A stretch of DNA of 12,041 nucleotides from Hyphomicrobiaceae bacterium (GTDB lineage Bacteria > Pseudomonadota > Alphaproteobacteria > Rhizobiales > HXMU1428-3), in the NCBI GenBank assembly GCA_028285025.1, contig JANQQH010000162.1, positions 1-12,041 on the forward strand. Reading direction: 5' to 3'. Within the stretch, counting starts at the first letter, position 1. Every line of letters starts with the position of its first letter. The position numbers were made by a program, and so were the translations under genes. Shown in pieces: positions 1 to 8,000 of the stretch. Below the pieces are notes generated by a model that was not told where the DNA came from, searched no databases, and was given only the letters and a program-made list of their open reading frames with translations.

Positions 1-39
1 ATCGCGCTTAAAGCCAATATTTTTTGCTGTAATTAACAT
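1..39 (-). CDS. znuC: Probable zinc ABC transporter ATP-binding protein ZnuC, N-terminal fragment
   Basis: Only the first 13 codons are in the window, reading MLITAKNIGFKRD from an ATG at position 39; the rest lies beyond the left edge. A start of this kind, hydrophobic residues followed by a short 'KNIGF' stretch, is typical of the first beta strand of ABC transporter ATPases, before the Walker A motif. The start lies 9 nt after the zur stop codon, and zur-znuC-znuB is a common gene order in alphaproteobacteria. ZnuC would power zinc import through the inner membrane with ZnuB and the periplasmic binding protein ZnuA. The assignment rests mostly on context; another short gene cannot be excluded. 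Confidence 0.5.
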   Translation of the reverse strand, partial: MLITAKNIGFKRD

Positions 40-48
40 AAAACCATC

Positions 49-552
49 TTAATCGGCCTGCTGGCAAAAACGGCACAATCCCTTAATCTCCAATTGCCCG
101 TGCGTACTGTGAAAATCTACATGCTTGGCAAATCGCTCGATTAAAGGAGCAAGCGAGGCCCCATCCCCTTCACCAATTGTCCCACACTCATCACAAACAA
201 GAAACACCAACGGATGGTTTGAGCAGCAAGCTTGATCAGTTTCCAAAGGACGCTGGCAGGCAAAATAAGAATTCGTGCTCTCAAGCCGATGAATAAGCCC
301 GGCTTGCCGCAAAAAATCGAGGCAGCGATAAACAGAAATCGGTGAAAGTTTGCGCCCTTGTGCGGCAAAATTATCCAAAATCTGATAGGCTCCAATCGAC
401 TTATGACTGGCGGCCACTTCACACAAAACATCACGGCGCAAACGAGTAAACCGCAAACCTTCCCGGTTGCAATAGTGCTCAGCAAACTCAATTAAGGTTT
501 TGGAGCAATGAGCATGATCATGATCAGCATGAGGAAAAATAGCGTTGGACAT
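49..552 (-). CDS. zur: Zinc uptake regulator Zur (Fur family)
   Basis: This 167-residue protein is a Fur-family repressor that, in its zinc-bound form, shuts off high-affinity zinc uptake genes. The N-terminus is rich in His and Asp (residues 8-15). The winged-helix DNA-binding part spans roughly residues 20-95, with the family-typical stretch SVYRCLDFLRQAGLIHRLES at 73-92. The dimerisation part carries two CxxC pairs, C120/C123 and C160/C163, which form the structural zinc site in Zur and Fur proteins; 'HPLVFLVCDECG' closely fits Zur. The start at 552 is chosen because the reading frame stays open to 789 but the extra 79 residues are low-complexity Phe/Ser-rich translation of the AT-rich spacer, while a GAAGG ribosome site (560-564) sits 7 nt upstream of this ATG. 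A 14-nt-period direct repeat of GTAAAGCCTT (554-563, 568-577) duplicates that site. The gene is probably cotranscribed with znuC and autoregulated. Confidence 0.9.
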   Translation of the reverse strand: MSNAIFPHADHDHAHCSKTLIEFAEHYCNREGLRFTRLRRDVLCEVAASHKSIGAYQILDNFAAQGRKLSPISVYRCLDFLRQAGLIHRLESTNSYFACQRPLETDQACCSNHPLVFLVCDECGTIGEGDGASLAPLIERFAKHVDFHSTHGQLEIKGLCRFCQQAD

Positions 553-585
553 TGTAAAGCCTTCAAAGTAAAGCCTTTCATTTAC

Positions 586-606
586 AAATGTAATATTATC
601 ACACGG
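586..606. promoter_or_regulatory. Zur-box-like palindrome over the zur -10
   Basis: The core TGTAATATTATCACA (589-603) is an imperfect 15-bp palindrome with 6 of 7 arm positions paired. The 21-nt site matches about 17 of 21 positions of the gammaproteobacterial Zur consensus as I recall it (AAATGTTATANTATAACATTT). It covers the -10 hexamer of the zur promoter, so bound repressor would block transcription. An adjacent palindrome, CATTTACAAATG (579-590), overlaps its edge. Site and regulator sit together, which supports zinc-dependent autoregulation of zur-znuC. Confidence 0.55.
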
Positions 607-621
607 TATGATCTGCGTAAA
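593..621 (-). promoter_or_regulatory. zur promoter (-35 and -10)
   Basis: On the minus strand a -35-like TTTACG (616-621) and a -10 TAATAT (593-598) are separated by exactly 17 nt, at the right distance upstream of the zur start. This is a good match to a housekeeping sigma-70 promoter. It was found by eye only. Confidence 0.55.
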
Positions 622-730
622 TACGGATGCAACATTAAAAAAACTGAGCAAAAAGAAAAAACTGTCATCTGAAAAAAATTCAGTAATATTAAAACAAACG
701 CGAATCATATGTCTTAAAAAGTGAAAAACA

Positions 731-1249
731 ATGCCATCCAGAATAGAAATCATCCAAGATGACATTTTAAACTTGCCTGTGCAGGCCATCGTTCTGCCCT
801 CAACCCCAACATTAAAGCCTGAAACCGCTGAACAACAAGCAATATACGCCCAAGCAGGGCCTAAATTGGCGCAAGAATGCGCCCATGTTGCCTCATGCCC
901 AATTGGCCAAGCCCGGATAACCAGAGGCTATGATTTAGGGGCCAATTTCATCATTCATGCTGTCGGCCCCGTTTGGGGCGGCGGAGAGGCTGACGAAGAT
1001 CAACAATTGGCCAGCTGTTACAGCCAAATTTTTGAACTGGTTAAAAGTTTCGAGATTGCCTCTATCGCAATTCCCCCAATCTCCACAGATGAAAAAGGGT
1101 TTCCCCCCCAGCGAGCAGCGCATATAGCGATGAAAGAACTAATTTCTCACTTAAAAGAGAACCCCAATATTGGCCGCATTATTTTATGCTGCGACGATGA
1201 AGCAAGCATTCAAACCTATGAAGCCGCCTTCGATAAATGCACAAGCTAA
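731..1249 (+). CDS. Degenerate macro-domain protein
   Basis: This 172-residue protein is a single macro domain, the fold that binds ADP-ribose and often removes it from proteins. Supporting segments are DDILNLPVQAIV (10-21, the GDITxLxVDAIV strand), QAGPKLAQEC (41-50), GQARITRGYDLGANFIIHAVGP (59-80, split here as GQARITRGY and FIIHAVGPVW) and IAIPPISTDEKGFP (112-125). The adenine-contacting Asp (D11) is kept. The NAAN motif is replaced by LPST (22-25), the Gly-rich loop before the catalytic Asp is replaced by KPETAEQQ (29-36), and the STGxxG loop reads STDEKG (118-123). ADP-ribose hydrolysis is therefore unlikely; binding of some nucleotide ligand is possible. No strong ribosome site precedes the ATG. 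It lies 24 nt before the RimK-like gene, probably in one operon. Confidence 0.85.
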   Translation: MPSRIEIIQDDILNLPVQAIVLPSTPTLKPETAEQQAIYAQAGPKLAQECAHVASCPIGQARITRGYDLGANFIIHAVGPVWGGGEADEDQQLASCYSQIFELVKSFEIASIAIPPISTDEKGFPPQRAAHIAMKELISHLKENPNIGRIILCCDDEASIQTYEAAFDKCTS

Positions 1250-1273
1250 CACAATAACAATGAGATAAAACAC

Positions 1274-2680
1274 ATGGATCAAACATCTCATGAAACGCTC
1301 GAGCAATTAACAGTCGGCTGGCGTGAATGGGTTAAGTTACCCCAATTGGGGCTAGAAGCCATACATGCAAAAATTGATACGGGCGCCAAAACGTCAGCCC
1401 TTGATGCACAAGACATCGAAACCTTTGGTCCCATCGATCGCCCAAAGGTGCGTTTTGGCGTCAAACCCATTGATGGCAATGATGATGTCATCATCTATTG
1501 TACCGCCCCTATTATAGACAAGCGCTACGTCACCAGCTCTAACGGAGAAACAGAGTTTCGCACCATTATTGAAACCAAACTGGGTATAGGCGAACAAACC
1601 TGGCCAATAGAAGTCTCGCTAACCAACAGAAAAAATTTAGCTCACAGAATGCTCTTGGGCCGCAGCGCCATGGACGCGGCCAATTTGGTGGTCGAGCCCA
1701 GTGAAGACTATTTGCTTCAGCTTTTATCCTTTGATGTTTACAAAAATGTAAAAACCCAAAGCCCCGTTGCCCGCGCGTTGCGCATCGCGTTGTTGACAAT
1801 GGAACCAGACAATTATTCCAACGGCCAGTTGATCAATGTGGCTCAAGAACGTGATCATGTGATTGAACCGATTGAAACCACAAGTTGCTATATGAACATC
1901 AATTCCATCACCAGCGGCTTGCATTATAATGGCGAACAATTGCCCCGTTTTGATGCCATCATACCGCGCATTGGCACGCAGATTACAGCTTACGGCACCT
2001 CGATCGTGCGCCAATTTGAAATGACTGGGGCTTATTGTTTAAACACAGGCCATTCTATTTCATCCTCTCGCGATAAATTACAAGCCCACCAGGTGATGGC
2101 CCGCCATGGCTTACCCATGCCCATCACTGCTTTTGCCAGTTCACCAAAAAACACAGAAGATTTAATCAAGCTTGTAGGCGGCGCGCCTCTGGTTGTAAAA
2201 TTATTGAGAAGCACCCAAGGCAAAGGGGTTGTCTTGGCTGAAACCAAAAAGGCTGCCGAATCGGTAATTGATGCCTTTCGCGGCATTGATGCTGACTTTC
2301 TGGTGCAAGAATTTATTGCTGAATCAGACGGATCAGACATACGGTGTTTGGTGTTGGGCAATAAGGTGATTGCCACCATGCAACGGCGGGCCGAACCAGG
2401 TGAATTTCGCGCTAACATTCACCAAGGCGGGTCCGCCAACAGTGTCAAAATCACCAAGCTAGAACGCCAGATCGCTGTAAAAGCAGCCAAATCTTTTGGT
2501 CTCACTCTGGCCGGGGTTGATATTCTGCGCTCCAACAAAGGCCCACTTTTATTGGAGGTAAACTCGTCTCCTGGTCTTAAAGGCATTCAACAAGTAACAG
2601 ATAAAAATCTAGGTGAGGAAATAATTAAACATATTGAAAGCAAAGTTTTTCGCCCAGCAAAAAGATCGGTGGCGAAATAG
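1274..2680 (+). CDS. rimK: RimK-type ATP-grasp ligase fused to zinc-protease-like domain
   Basis: This 468-residue protein joins two domains. Residues about 15-155 match the ATP-dependent zinc protease / RimB family, an aspartyl-protease-like fold, with KIDTGAKTSALDA (33-45) and MLLGRSAM (126-133) as signatures. Residues about 167-460 are a RimK-like ATP-grasp ligase: SSSRDKLQAHQVMARHGLPMP (start of the ATP-grasp core at 263), VVKLLRSTQGKGVVL (307-321, nucleotide-binding Lys and Gly loop), QEFI (345-348), GVDIL (414-418) and EVNSSPG (428-434, metal-binding Glu and Asn). RimK adds glutamate residues to the C-terminus of ribosomal protein S6, and related enzymes make other glutamate-containing peptides. 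E. coli RimK is about 300 residues, so the extra length is the fused protease-like domain. Gene order suggests cotranscription with the macro-domain gene. The substrate is not known; it may not be S6. Confidence 0.88.
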   Translation: MDQTSHETLEQLTVGWREWVKLPQLGLEAIHAKIDTGAKTSALDAQDIETFGPIDRPKVRFGVKPIDGNDDVIIYCTAPIIDKRYVTSSNGETEFRTIIETKLGIGEQTWPIEVSLTNRKNLAHRMLLGRSAMDAANLVVEPSEDYLLQLLSFDVYKNVKTQSPVARALRIALLTMEPDNYSNGQLINVAQERDHVIEPIETTSCYMNINSITSGLHYNGEQLPRFDAIIPRIGTQITAYGTSIVRQFEMTGAYCLNTGHSISSSRDKLQAHQVMARHGLPMPITAFASSPKNTEDLIKLVGGAPLVVKLLRSTQGKGVVLAETKKAAESVIDAFRGIDADFLVQEFIAESDGSDIRCLVLGNKVIATMQRRAEPGEFRANIHQGGSANSVKITKLERQIAVKAAKSFGLTLAGVDILRSNKGPLLLEVNSSPGLKGIQQVTDKNLGEEIIKHIESKVFRPAKRSVAK

Positions 2681-2836
2681 ACATGTTTAAAAACTCTTAA
2701 AAACAAGACAAATATTGGCACATTTTTTTAAAGAAAAAACTGCTTCCAACCGAAATTGGTAACGTCATATTAATCTGAAACAGTCAGTCTTTGGGTTCGT
2801 GTGATTTCTTGTGATTTTGTTTTGGATAGTAATCTT

Positions 2837-4786
2837 ATGCTTCTTAAATTCCCAACCAGTGTTGACGCCCATATTCATGCCATTGGCACACTTTTGGACC
2901 AAACAACCAAAAACCCCCATCATGAGCAAACCATGGCATGCCAAAAAGTCTCCAACGGGTTCCCAGAAGAAGCTCGCCCTTTATGTGAATTAGATGGTGT
3001 TGTCGGCGCCCATGATATTGCCGGATTATTGACCAAACAGGCGACAACAGATGGCGCTATTTGCGTTCGCGCCACCAACCCCTTTTATGATCCCAGTGCC
3101 AACCCCAACCATTGTTGGATGGTCGTGAACCAGGTAAAATTAGTTGGTGATTTATCAGGCCCTATAAAGCAAGAAAATCTATTTGCCTCAAATTTTGTCA
3201 TCAATGGTCGTTTATGGGAACGTCACGCTCCAGATTTAATCCCCACACTGAACACCGCGCCTTTTGAACAGCCAGATATCTTGATTGAAGGAAAAACCGG
3301 CTGCAAGATCGTTAATCCTGTTAAATTAGAGCCAAATCCAGTTGAAGACCTCACATTAAGCGATTTACCTCAAGGGGTTGGGATCATCTTGGGGGCCTTG
3401 GCCTCTGGCTATCCTGGCCAATTTGGCACTGAAAGTTTCGCCAATGTCGATGAATTCTTAGCCGCTATGCAATTTACCCTCAAATTACTGCCTGCCGCTT
3501 TGCGCCATACGATTTCCTTTGCCTACGGCTTTGCCCACCGCCAGCCAATTTGCGCCCTTCAGTATTTTGAAGACAGACAATTAAATTCAGGTGCGTTCAT
3601 GAAACCGATTGCCGCCATTCCTCACGGCGCTGAAAGTTCAATGAAATGCCAACAAATTCGCGGCCTGTTTGCAGAACGGCTCAAAAATGCATACGCTCCG
3701 ACACTCCATTTAAATGAACTGGATGAATTTGAAGATGATGATGAACTGTTTGAAGAAGAAGGCTTATTCGATGAGTTGACAGGTCTTGCCCGTGAAACCA
3801 GCGCCTCATTAGGACAAATTCTCAATGAACTCGGCCTGCATATTCGGGCAGATGAAAGTTTTTTAAAGCCAGAAACCCAAACGAAAAACGCAGCCCTGTT
3901 GGCATTTGACCAACTATTGCGCGGCCAAGACACCACCCCGCTCGTCTCTGGCCTTTATACCCTGTTTAGTGATTTTGATAGCGCTCCACACATTTACGAA
4001 CAGTTGATTGAGGCAATAAACACCCATTTCAAGCCTCAAACCTTGCAACTTGCAAGTTCACTTGGGGCCGCTATTCGTGATGAGCCTTTTAACATCCAAG
4101 ACCCAGAGTTTCTAACCCAAATCGAAGATTTGCTATGTCTGGCTAGCCGCTTGCCGATCGCAGAGCCCTTTCTTGAATACCGCTCGCGCATCATAGAAGG
4201 AGCCGCAGACGGGTTGCGCCAATATATGTCCCATCAACCCTTCTTAACGCCCAAACAACTGATAGCCCTTTCCGAATATGAGCAAGTCTCAGACATGGTC
4301 GCCTGCATTTTGGAAACCGGAGACTGGACCTTCACACAACGCTTAAATATCAGCTTCACAATTTTTGCCCTGTCGGGTGAAGGGTACATTCAAGACGCAG
4401 CCGCCCTTGCTCGCCGCTTACTACCACCAAGCGTTGTATCTCACCAATGGATTCACGCCCTAATTAATAGCCGCGCCCTGGTTGAAGGGTTTGAAACCTT
4501 AATTTTGCATCCTGATTATTTACCAGCAGAACAAGTGATCACAATCCTACACTCCATGACAGACCACCTGGCCCGAACAGGCCGCAAAGAAGTGGTCATA
4601 GAGCAGGTAACAAGACTAAGCCAAACTTTGCCCACTCAAGAAGCGGTCAATTTTTCATCCTCAGAGATTGAAATGCCAATAGAAGATGGCATGATGCTTA
4701 GATTACGCATGATGACCATTTTATCTGACGCCGCTGAACGCTTCCACGCCTCAGCCCAACACGCACGCCTTATTCTATCACGCTAA
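2837..4786 (+). CDS. Uncharacterised ~650-residue soluble protein, possibly GAP1-like
   Basis: No family is recognised with confidence. The ATG at 2837 gives 649 residues (numbering used here). A GTG at 2801 would add 12 residues and an ATG at 2924 would remove 29; none has a strong ribosome site. There is no signal peptide, membrane segment or P-loop. Residues about 55-175 contain 'RATNPFYDP' and 'HCWMV' (92-96). Residues 217-232 read LLPAALRHTISFAYGF, which resembles the 'LLP-x-x-LR-x-x-ISF-x-T' segment I recall from GTPase-associated protein 1 (GAP1)-type proteins. An extremely acidic stretch follows (about 294-313, 13 of 20 residues Asp or Glu). The rest, about 310-649, looks all-helical. 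It is the first gene of the cassette. The GAP1 link is a weak inference from one segment. Confidence 0.75.
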   Translation: MLLKFPTSVDAHIHAIGTLLDQTTKNPHHEQTMACQKVSNGFPEEARPLCELDGVVGAHDIAGLLTKQATTDGAICVRATNPFYDPSANPNHCWMVVNQVKLVGDLSGPIKQENLFASNFVINGRLWERHAPDLIPTLNTAPFEQPDILIEGKTGCKIVNPVKLEPNPVEDLTLSDLPQGVGIILGALASGYPGQFGTESFANVDEFLAAMQFTLKLLPAALRHTISFAYGFAHRQPICALQYFEDRQLNSGAFMKPIAAIPHGAESSMKCQQIRGLFAERLKNAYAPTLHLNELDEFEDDDELFEEEGLFDELTGLARETSASLGQILNELGLHIRADESFLKPETQTKNAALLAFDQLLRGQDTTPLVSGLYTLFSDFDSAPHIYEQLIEAINTHFKPQTLQLASSLGAAIRDEPFNIQDPEFLTQIEDLLCLASRLPIAEPFLEYRSRIIEGAADGLRQYMSHQPFLTPKQLIALSEYEQVSDMVACILETGDWTFTQRLNISFTIFALSGEGYIQDAAALARRLLPPSVVSHQWIHALINSRALVEGFETLILHPDYLPAEQVITILHSMTDHLARTGRKEVVIEQVTRLSQTLPTQEAVNFSSSEIEMPIEDGMMLRLRMMTILSDAAERFHASAQHARLILSR

Positions 4787-4805
4787 AAAGCCCAGACTTG
4801 GAGTA

Positions 4806-4927
4806 TGCCTTAACTTCCATGGTAAGATTTTTGCATTTTAAAAGCGGTTGTCAAGGACGCGGAGCGCAAGTGAAATCCTTGACAACCGCTTTTAAAATGC
4901 CAAAGTCTAACCATGGAAGTTAAGGCA
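4806..4927. repeat. Long inverted repeat, 52-bp arms (copy 1 of repeat family)
   Basis: The left arm (4806-4857) and right arm (4876-4927) are reverse complements at 49 of 52 positions, around an 18-nt loop (4858-4875). Both ends carry TGCCTTAACTTCCATGG. It begins 19 nt after the stop codon of the upstream gene. The transcript would fold into a very long hairpin, a likely RNase III target and possible 3'-end protector; there is no U-run after it, so it is not a standard intrinsic terminator. Two degraded relatives lie after the next two genes. The compact ends-plus-palindrome form suggests a non-autonomous mobile repeat (MITE- or REP-like), but no transposase is visible. Confidence 0.9.
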
Positions 4928-4982
4928 CGGGCTAGCCACATATTCATAAACACGTTAAACAGAAAAATAAGAGCTGTATCTT

Positions 4983-5007
4983 GCCTCAATTATGGATTAT
5001 TTGAGGC
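4983..5007 (+). promoter_or_regulatory. Hairpin burying the ribosome binding site of the next gene
   Basis: GCCTCAA (4983-4989) pairs exactly with TTGAGGC (5001-5007) across an 11-nt loop. The 3' arm contains the GAGG ribosome binding sequence (5003-5006) for the ATG at 5011. In RNA the stem would hide that site, suggesting translational control of the ATPase gene. A 7-bp stem can also occur by chance. Confidence 0.4.
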
Positions 5008-5010
5008 CCT

Positions 5011-8000
5011 ATGGCTAAGCAGACAAAAGCACATATCAATTTAAAAGCCCCCGGGCAGTATGATTATCTCACCAGCGTCGCCTTTGAGCACGACCAGAGC
5101 GAGTGTTTGCGCCTGTCTGAGATCAGGGTGCGCCATACAAACGGCGAAAAACCCTTTAAACTGCCGCTTAACTTGCTCACTTGGTACACAGAACACGCCC
5201 CGGCCGGGCGCGAGATCACCCGTGATGACAACAATCAACAAAACCATGCCAATCTTTTTGTTGATCTGGCCAGTCTGCAAGACCAGCTGGAAACATTCTC
5301 GCTCAAAGCGCCCTTTTTGCTCGAAATTGATATCAGCGAGCTGGACCGTAATGATGACGCGCTGATTCGCAAAGACAATGGCCTGCTGGATGTGGTTGTT
5401 TATCTCTATCACGGCCCGAAGTCCAAATGCGCCCTCTCCCTTTCACATTTAGGGCAAGCCTCTGCCGAAAAGGCAGCAAAGCCAACCTATTTGTTCCCCG
5501 GCCATTGTGGCCCTGATGGCCGGTTTGATCTTGCTGAATGTGTATTAAGATCCAACGAAGGCCCGCTTGACCCGCGCTCGGACAAACGCGTGTTAATTGC
5601 AAACCTGACACTTGATGCGCCTTATCAAAATCTGCGCCCGAAACTGATCAAACACATCAAACTGTACAAAGACCAAGAGCGTGAACCTAACGATTACATT
5701 CGTGACATTCACCACTATGAAGAACGCTACCAAACCTACCCTTGGGATCAAAAAATGCCATTCCCTGACGGTGCTCATCTTTTTGGCCCGCTTTTGCCGC
5801 AATCTCCAAAGGAAAAGGCACGCGGCTTAACACTGTCACTAGCAGCGCCGACAACAGACCCCCTATGGCATGAGGTGAAAAAAAGCCAACAAGCAAATGG
5901 CGGCAAACCCATCACCGGCCAGCTAGACCTGATCCTGCCAGAGCCAGAAGAAAATGTGATCGCAACAATTCCCCTTGGCCTGAGTATGGACAAACACCCC
6001 TGGCTCATCATCACCAACGCCCAAGCACTAAGTGCACCGGTGCTTATTCCGTTGGATAAAGAAGAAAAAAAACAAGATTTAACATTGTCACTGCCAGCTC
6101 TAACAACAACATCTGCCAGCCAACTTTTGTCAATCCAATATTATGACAACCATGTGCAATCAGATGTTGTCCAACAAGCCTTAACAGTTGCTTTTAACCC
6201 GCATAATAAGGCCAATAACACCCATGTCATCAAACCAGAGGTGCTCGAGCTTGCTGACCAAAACCGCCAAATGGTGCTGTTAAACCCTGTGCCGGGTTCA
6301 AAACAAAAAACCAAAGCAGGCACAAAGCTAAAACTAAAATGCGTCTGGCCAGAAAGCCAAAAAGCAATCACCTATACATTGACCATAAATTGGCTCAAGA
6401 CCGACCAAGCCCACGGCTTTGCCATTGATATTGGGTCAAAGGCGATTGCGATGGCCAAACAAAATGAGGGTAAGGTCAGCCCGATAAAATTAGGCGCTCA
6501 TGCGCCTCGTCATTTTATCAGCCCCTATTGCTTGCCCTCCTCAGTTATGCTTTCAACCAGCCTCAATAAACAAGATGCTCAAGAGCCAACCATCAAAGAT
6601 GAGAATTGGCGCGCCCAGACCTACCCTTTAAGCCTATCTTATTCGATCCCAGAATCATCATCACCGTTCGATCACCGGCTCACCACCTTGCAGCGCCATT
6701 ACGACATAGGCATGCCGGGCAAAGAGGTGAGCAGTGATGCCCAAACGAATTTAAAGAACCTCTTTACCAGCAATAAAACACAAAAACCAATCGCCAAAGA
6801 TGAATATTATATCGCGCGATATCAAGCTAAAGACAACCAATCAAGCCAAGATACGGGCCTTGTAAAAACCTTAGTCCCAAACCTGTTGTTGGCCGATTGT
6901 CTTTCAGAACTGATAAATTTTTACGGCACCTGTTTGCCGCGCATTCACGCTGATGAGCCTGCCACAGTGGAAGAAAAAAATGCTGCCGCTACGGTAAGGG
7001 AAGAGGGCACAACACTGGTGCTAACCCACCCAGACTATTTCACTGACACAGCCAAATATAATTATCGCCGCGCTGGCACAAAGGCCCTGGCCCACTATGA
7101 ACAGGGCAGTTTTCATACTCTGGGAGAAACAGCAGAACTGTTAGGCTTAAAAAGCCAGCACCAAATTGGCAACAACGTTCACCTTATATCAGAATGCACA
7201 AGTGGAGCCTATCAAGCCCTGATGCAATTGGCAGAGCAAGACCAACCGGCCAGACCAAAAACAGTTGAACAAATCCATCTCGAGATTGGCAGCCGAACAG
7301 CCAGCATCAGTGCCTATAGAGGATGGATTGGGGAAACAAATGCTGTTTTAGAACGCCAATATGGCACCATCACGCTGCCTTTGGGTGGTCAAACCTTGGC
7401 AAATGCCCTGGCCAATGAAGTGGCAAAAATTCTAGAAGAGGCGTTGAATAGCGGAGCCCCAATCACTCTTGAAGCCCCACTTCCCTTATCTCAAGACCAG
7501 TTTCAAGCCGCACAAACCCCACAAAATGAAGCCGAGCAGCTCCAGTTTCAGTTCATCAAAAACTTAAACCAAGCCATTGTGGACAGTTCTGAAAATACAG
7601 GCCTGCAAATCTGTTTGGCCAAAAGCTCACCTGGCAATTGGCTCTTTTCCTTGGCTTCAACCATTGCCATAGACAACGCACCCATTACCCTTTGGCAAGG
7701 CTTGCGCGAGGAAAAAATCATCCTAACCAGCAATGAACAGAAAACCGAATGGGAACTGACATTACACTGCTCTTGTGAAAAGATGAGTGAAAAAGTCGGG
7801 CCGCTTTCAACCTACCTTGCCTTTCTGACACAATTTCTGCCCAACACCATTAGCAATTGTTTTCCTGACGATTCTAACGTTGATGAGCCGCTCATCTCCA
7901 TAAGTGGTGGTACAGCTTTATTTACCCCCATCCAAGCGGAGATTGTAAAAACAGCTCAAAATTTAAAATGCCGTTTTTTGCCCGCACCAAAAAACTATGA

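Noticed and set aside
669..683. Small inverted repeat CTGAA/TTCAG around an A-run
   Set aside because: Five-bp arms in AT-rich DNA are expected by chance and no function follows from position.
553..789. N-terminal extension of the zur frame by 79 residues
   Set aside because: The extra residues translate AT-rich promoter DNA, overlap the divergent macro-domain gene, and a good ribosome site precedes the ATG at 552.
2681..2836. Promoter or terminator between the RimK-like gene and the cassette
   Set aside because: The region is AT-rich with a loose TTCCAA/TATTAA pair 18 nt apart and a CCAA/TTGG inverted repeat, but nothing strong enough to call.
3622..3936. Minus-strand open frame encoding a Ser-rich peptide
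   Set aside because: It is the antisense of the acidic Asp/Glu stretch of the real plus-strand gene; the serine run is a by-product.
4806..4927. Intrinsic transcription terminator
   Set aside because: The hairpin is far longer than a terminator stem and is followed by no run of T on either strand.
5041..6371. Several overlapping minus-strand open frames of 69-123 codons
   Set aside because: They lie inside the 1169-residue gene, have no family resemblance or ribosome sites, and are antisense shadows.
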